Part shown: in pieces, positions 60,031 through 64,000 of the stretch
Numbering within the stretch: the stretch's first letter is position 1
Layout of the letters: each line of letters begins with the position of its first letter
DNA from: Panaeolus papilionaceus
Taxonomy: Eukaryota > Basidiomycota > Agaricomycetes > Agaricales
NCBI GenBank assembly: GCA_015501605.1
Contig: JADNRZ010000030.1
Location: 310,001 to 374,000 of the forward strand
Reading direction: 5' to 3'
DNA: 64,000 nt
Made by a program: the position numbers and the translations under genes
Notes under the pieces: generated by a model
What the model saw: only the letters and a program-made list of their open reading frames with translations
Databases searched by the model: none
What the model was told of the DNA's origin: nothing

Positions 60031-61375
60031 GCCGAGCCTGAGGGACGTATAGAAAAATGGCATAAGCGAGAGAAAGATGGCTAAAACGCGACACGCGGCA
60101 TGAACTGACTCACGATCTCGTTGGGCGGGACGGCTCCAGCGTCGATCTCAGCCTTTCCAGGGAATATTTAGAAAATATCACTATCGAAACAGCGGCGGCT
60201 TGGAGGGCATCCGGAGTCGCGATCGGCAACAACACCCCTGCAGCTTTCAACACTCGGGGTCGAGCTTTAACTTGCCAGTAATCTTGACCTTTCTCCGGCT
60301 GGAAGCGGGTACCACTATCATAAGAGCAACCATAAAATCAAACCATCAATTGGGTGTCGATACACTATATGTTGAAAAAAGACAACTTACGCAATACTTC
60401 CTCGCGGAGTGGTTGTAGGAGCAGCAAGATCATTTGCAAACTTGCGTACTGCGAGCTTCTCCTTCCTGACATCCTCGATTCCACAGTGGTTGGCGCAAGG
60501 AGCCATGAATCCCTCCTGTAGGTATCCCTTACCCTGTCCATGGCGATCAAGATAGTCTGCCTTTGTGTCAGAGTCCATTCACGAATAAGAAAAAATATTG
60601 ACTCGAACTAACCAACGGTAAGAGTATGCGAGCAGAGGGGGCATTTAATGTCTTTGGCGCTGACGCTCAGAACTCGTACACCCTGGATGGGGTCGAATGG
60701 TGTAGTGGTCTTCCGATCCCAAAATTCTACTCTCTGAGGGGACGGATCCAATTTTAAGAACGCATGCATATCCGTTGTCTGCTCGGATTTGGCTTAGTTC
60801 ACTATAGAAAATCTTGTGGGAACGTGGTGATACGCACGAGTGCAGTGGCGAGATGCTGATCGAGCTGTCTAAGCGCTCGCAGTGTGCCCCTCATTTCGTC
60901 TTCCCCGTACCATCTGTGCTATCTCGTCAGCGGAACATCGTTAAACACGTCAGAAGGGATTTTTACGCACTTTGGGTTTAGCATGTATGCATGCCAGACC
61001 TAGAGAGCGGGTTGACACTCAGGTTATCAATGCAGAACCTTCAACTCATTATCACACACCATAAGCACGTCAATGGGTGGCATCACAGTAGACCATTCGT
61101 TGCAACAATCAGCATCATACTCGATATTCTGGCACCAAATGTCAAATCTATAAATATTCTCAATCAGTCCGATTTCGAAGGACGACACCCCCGCGCTCAC
61201 CTCTCAACTGCCAACGCCACAAACCACCCCCACCTCCTCGTTTTCGGTTTCGGAGCCCGATGAGTACCCACATCAGCAAAGGCCATAGACTCGACCTTCT
61301 CTTTGAGCTCATAAAAAGCATGCAGGAGCGCCAAGTGTCCTTTGAGTTCGGGAATCCCGACGAGGGGCGTTTATG

Positions 61376-61964
61376 GTGCGCATTCAGCACATTTATTATT
61401 TAGGTTAAACATTTTACTTATCTAAAAAAACATTTTCAACTTGACAAAGAAAACTCTCAAAACACGAACCTTTTACGAGCGCTTATAGTACATTTCTCTA
61501 TTTTTCTGAACTTTAGTGAGTGCTTGTCATGTAGAAAGGAAAACGAGCAAACATTTTCGGGCGCTTACCGTCTTTGTTGAAACATTTCAGGGCGCTTGAT
61601 AGAAATTCTAAACAAAACTTACATTAGCGCACATATTTGCTGAAATGTATGGTAGGGTCTATGATTATAGAATGTGTTAAAAAATCGCATGAAAATTAGA
61701 AAATGTTTAACGAAACATACCCAATATAGGGTTTCAGTCGGAGTTTAGAAGTTAACCGGCGACTTCGGCATCAGCGATTAGGCATCAAGCGGAGTTTGAA
61801 ATAATAAAAAAAGGCCGCCCCTAAACATCTCGTTGGTGATGTCGTTCACACAGGCTCCATATCGGGTTTTTCTTTTCTCCTCATCAACTCTGACTTCGCG
61901 TATAGGTAGCGGCGCTCGTATTTAGAATAACGACCGTATTTAGCTCAGTAACTACGTAGATAAC
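61376..61964. other. AT-rich stretch between copy E and the SPT5-like gene
   Basis: Similarity to the start of copy D stops near 61375 and is replaced by AT-rich DNA with repeated motifs: GAGCGCTTATAG, GGGCGCTTACCG and GGGCGCTTGATAG at intervals, and several AACATTTT units. Such spaced repeats resemble the subterminal region of a large transposon. This would be the element end that removed the 5' end of copy E, possibly carrying the SPT5-like gene (inference). Confidence 0.4.
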
Positions 61965-64000
61965 ATGCAAAGTAATAAAAACCAAAGCACGAGAAGCACA
62001 CGAAGACCAAGACGCCTAAACAACCCGCTGACAGAGAACCATGGTGCCCCAACTAGTACGAGCGAGGACCTGATGCCTGTGCCGCGCCCTCGAAAAAGGA
62101 GTTGGCAGGCAATGGTAAGGATGGACGGGTAGAGGCGCCTTCAGAATGCCAATAACTCATCCTTCCTTACCAGAATGAAGAAACAGGTCCTCCTGTAATG
62201 CTTAACCGAGCAGGAACACGACAGAGGGTACAGACAGGTGAAGCTCAACTCAATCGTGCTGTTGAGATTAAATTCTGATATGAATATATTTTTAGCTCGC
62301 GTACATCAATCTACAGACGCGGAGGGTTTTAGAATGGATATAGATTTCGGACAAATTTTCGAAGAGGGCTGGGAGAATGAAGAAACCGGGAGTGAGGATG
62401 AAAACGAAGAGCAAGAGGGGGCAGAGAAAGACAGAGACGAGGATGAAGAAGACAGGAGCAAGGATGAGGAGGATGTGGACAACAAAGATGATGCAGACAT
62501 GGATGAGGAGGACAGGGACGATGAAGACCAAGACGACGACACGGATCAGGAGGATAGGGACGACGAAGACGAAGAAGAAGAAGACAAAGAAGACAAAGAA
62601 GGCGAAGACGACGAAGAAGATGAAGAAGACAAAGGAGACAAAGAAGACGGAGAAGGCGAAGGAGATGAAGAAGATGATGCAGAGATGAATGAGGAGCATG
62701 GGGAGGATAGGGAGGACGATGAAGATAATGACGAAGAGGAGCAGGAGCAGGAGCATCCGAATATACCAGACTCCCATCGGTCATCCAGAAAACGCGGGGA
62801 TATGGGGAAGCGTTGTGGCAACATATTCATCGATGATGAGGCAGACGGCGGGGAAACATCTGAAGCATCAGATGTGGATGACGAGGGGCCCAGTCCTTTC
62901 ATTGACGATGGTGAACACACAGATTCTGAGAGAGAACCTGGTAGGTCGCTTGATTATCATCGGATACTTATATTTAACTTATGTACAATATTCAGACGAG
63001 GAGTTCAATGCGAATTATCTACGGAACGGTAGTCGTGAAGATCAGCAATACTATTGGGACAAGCTACTCGATAGGGCCTACAACCGGGTAAAGGGAGGAG
63101 AACGTTGGACCAGAGCAATTGGTATGGAGGCGGACGTGGAAGATGACGACGAGTACATGATCACCACACAAGATCTTCTCTGGGTTGTCCCCTGCATGGT
63201 AAGTCCTTGCTGCATTTTTTTGTATGATCTTTTTATCTCATTCTATCGTTTATTATACAGGAAGGGCATGAAGAAGACGCAGTATTTACTATTTTCGATC
63301 GTGCCACAAACCCCACGTCACCAAATATCGCAGGAGCATCAGCCACGTTTAATCCATCACACCCCCGACATATATACATAGAGGCCCCCAATGCAAGGAT
63401 TGCCAGAGCCACAGTTGACGGCATTCCGGGCTTGTTCCCGTCAAAGCTGAATCTCGTGCCGCATTCTGAGCGCGAACGCTGTGTATCACACACTCCCAGA
63501 CGTATGCCACTCTGGGTCCGGATCCACGACTCTAGGGCCAAATGGAGGGCTGTGAATGGGACTGTCGGCATTATGGTGCCGCTTCTCAATAACTACGACG
63601 TTCCAGAGACCTGGACTGTTGTTGTCGCGTCCAAGGACCCTTTAGAAGCATCTGCACCTTGGATATGGGAAGCGGTCAATATCAGCGACATCAGATTCAA
63701 AATCAATCCAGACGAACTACCAACAGTGAGGGATGTCCAGAAGTTTGTGGGTTGTGACCTCCTTAACGAGTACACCCTCAAAGTTCTCTTCAAGCGCATT
63801 TATCGCACCAATCTTTGTCCAGGTGCTCGTGTTTGCATCACGTCTGGGGAGTTTGTGGGGTTAATAGGTGAGGTAGTCGCATCCGTTGGTGCAGCTGCCA
63901 CAGTCCGACTGGGAAACGGTGCTGTTGAACCAATTCCTCTTGACGTTCTTCGTCGTGTCTTCGTCATCGGCGATCAGGTTATGATTGCGACACTCCCATG
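61965..64000 (+). CDS. SPT5-like protein with acidic N-terminus, NGN and KOW (3' end outside window)
   Basis: SPT5 proteins bind RNA polymerase II during elongation. The start is the ATG at 61965 (MQSNKNQSTRSTRRPRRLNN). Exon 2 is NEETGPPVMLNRAGTRQRVQ, and after an intron ending TTTTTAG comes ARVHQSTDAEGFRMDIDFGQ. A very long Asp/Glu run follows (about 62380-62760), then DEEFNANYLRNGSREDQQYY. The NGN-like part reads PRHIYIEAPNARIARATVDG, IPGLFPSKLNLVPHSER, and a KOW-type motif follows in NLCPGARVCITSGEFVGLIG. The order acidic-NGN-KOW is that of SPT5. The sequence runs off the window. Agaricomycete genomes carry repeated SPT5-like genes inside mobile DNA, and the neighbourhood suggests this is one of them rather than the essential SPT5 (inference). 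Confidence 0.65.

Larger units (their letters stand above)
57448..61375 (-). pseudogene. GRDP copy E, split by a CACTA-like element and 5' truncated
   Basis: Same subgroup as C and D. At the right end, coding begins inside the first exon at GIPELKGHLALLHAF; the first 40 or so codons seen in D are missing past about 61375. Then follow RRWGWFVALAVER; CNEWSTVMPPIDVLM; VWHAYMLNPK; RWYGEDEMRGTL; FWDRKTTTPFDP; GQGKGYLQEGFMAPCANHCG; GTRFQPEKGQDYWQV, then IVIFSKYSLERLRSTL; [insertion 58890-60030]; RIMSAYNDDKPYSLDLVGAV; VLRQGSFVQKMHNLGW; TLDIDLVWHTHQLHPTNY; FGISYTHCGCPHPGQKAE; ATHPSDHNAVRFTSKGVI; a KQRRKRVEKLEKRK coil; and a CGSGGQCGGGCGNGG tail stopping at TAA 57448-57450. The insertion cuts the exon coding GRIMSAY eight or nine bases after its acceptor. 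Loss of the start plus the insertion make it a pseudogene. Confidence 0.78.

Noticed and set aside
62292..62920. Long minus-strand frames with hydrophobic (FVFFVFFIFFVVFAFF-type) or Ser-rich runs
   Set aside because: They are mirror images of the Asp/Glu codon run of the SPT5-like gene on the plus strand.

Overview
The window looks like nuclear DNA of a mushroom-forming basidiomycete (Agaricomycetes). Genes are broken by many short introns (about 45-80 bases, GT..AG). The gene set includes Lunapark, exomer CHS5, augmin HAUS6, a DUF6533-type 7TM protein and a GH30-CBM1 enzyme, with an expanded glycine-rich DUF1399 family and DNA transposons between them. All gene models were read by eye from open frames and splice signals, so exon borders are approximate.

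Layout. 0.2-4.3 kb: a coiled-coil protein, Lunapark, and a small divergent membrane-protein candidate. 4.3-9.0 kb: gene-poor. 9.0-10.2 kb: a two-finger GATA factor. 10.2-16.0 kb: gene-poor. 16.0-29.5 kb: the first GRDP/DUF1399 block, with relic F (+), a LAMTOR1-like gene, truncated relic A', genes A and B (both -), and a DUF4139 gene between A and B. 30.8-44.7 kb: mostly ordinary genes, namely CHS5, a DUF6533 7TM protein, a secreted GH30 with CBM1, HAUS6 and a single-pass membrane protein. 45.9-61.4 kb: the second GRDP block, with intact copy C (+), an orphan gene, a solo copy of a GRDP 3' end, copy D (-) split by a Mutator-like element, and copy E (-) split by a CACTA-like element and cut short at its 5' end. 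61.4-64.0 kb: an AT-rich stretch, then an acidic SPT5-like NGN/KOW gene running off the window.

The main discovery is the GRDP-like (PF07173/DUF1399) cluster. Each full copy has a first VWH-x-LNP motif, a DIDLVWHTHQL core, a CGCP motif, an ATHPSxHNAV motif and a tail of CGGG-type repeats. Two subgroups can be told apart: A/B/F/A' carry CGCPTP and C/D/E carry CGCPHP. A, B and C look intact. F and A' are decayed, and D and E are each broken by a different transposon with visible target-site duplications. Two short isolated glycine tails mark further lost copies. The locus shows birth-and-death evolution with transposon involvement. The function of the proteins is unknown; their Cys/His motifs and Cys-Gly tails suggest metal binding or cross-linking, but that is inference.
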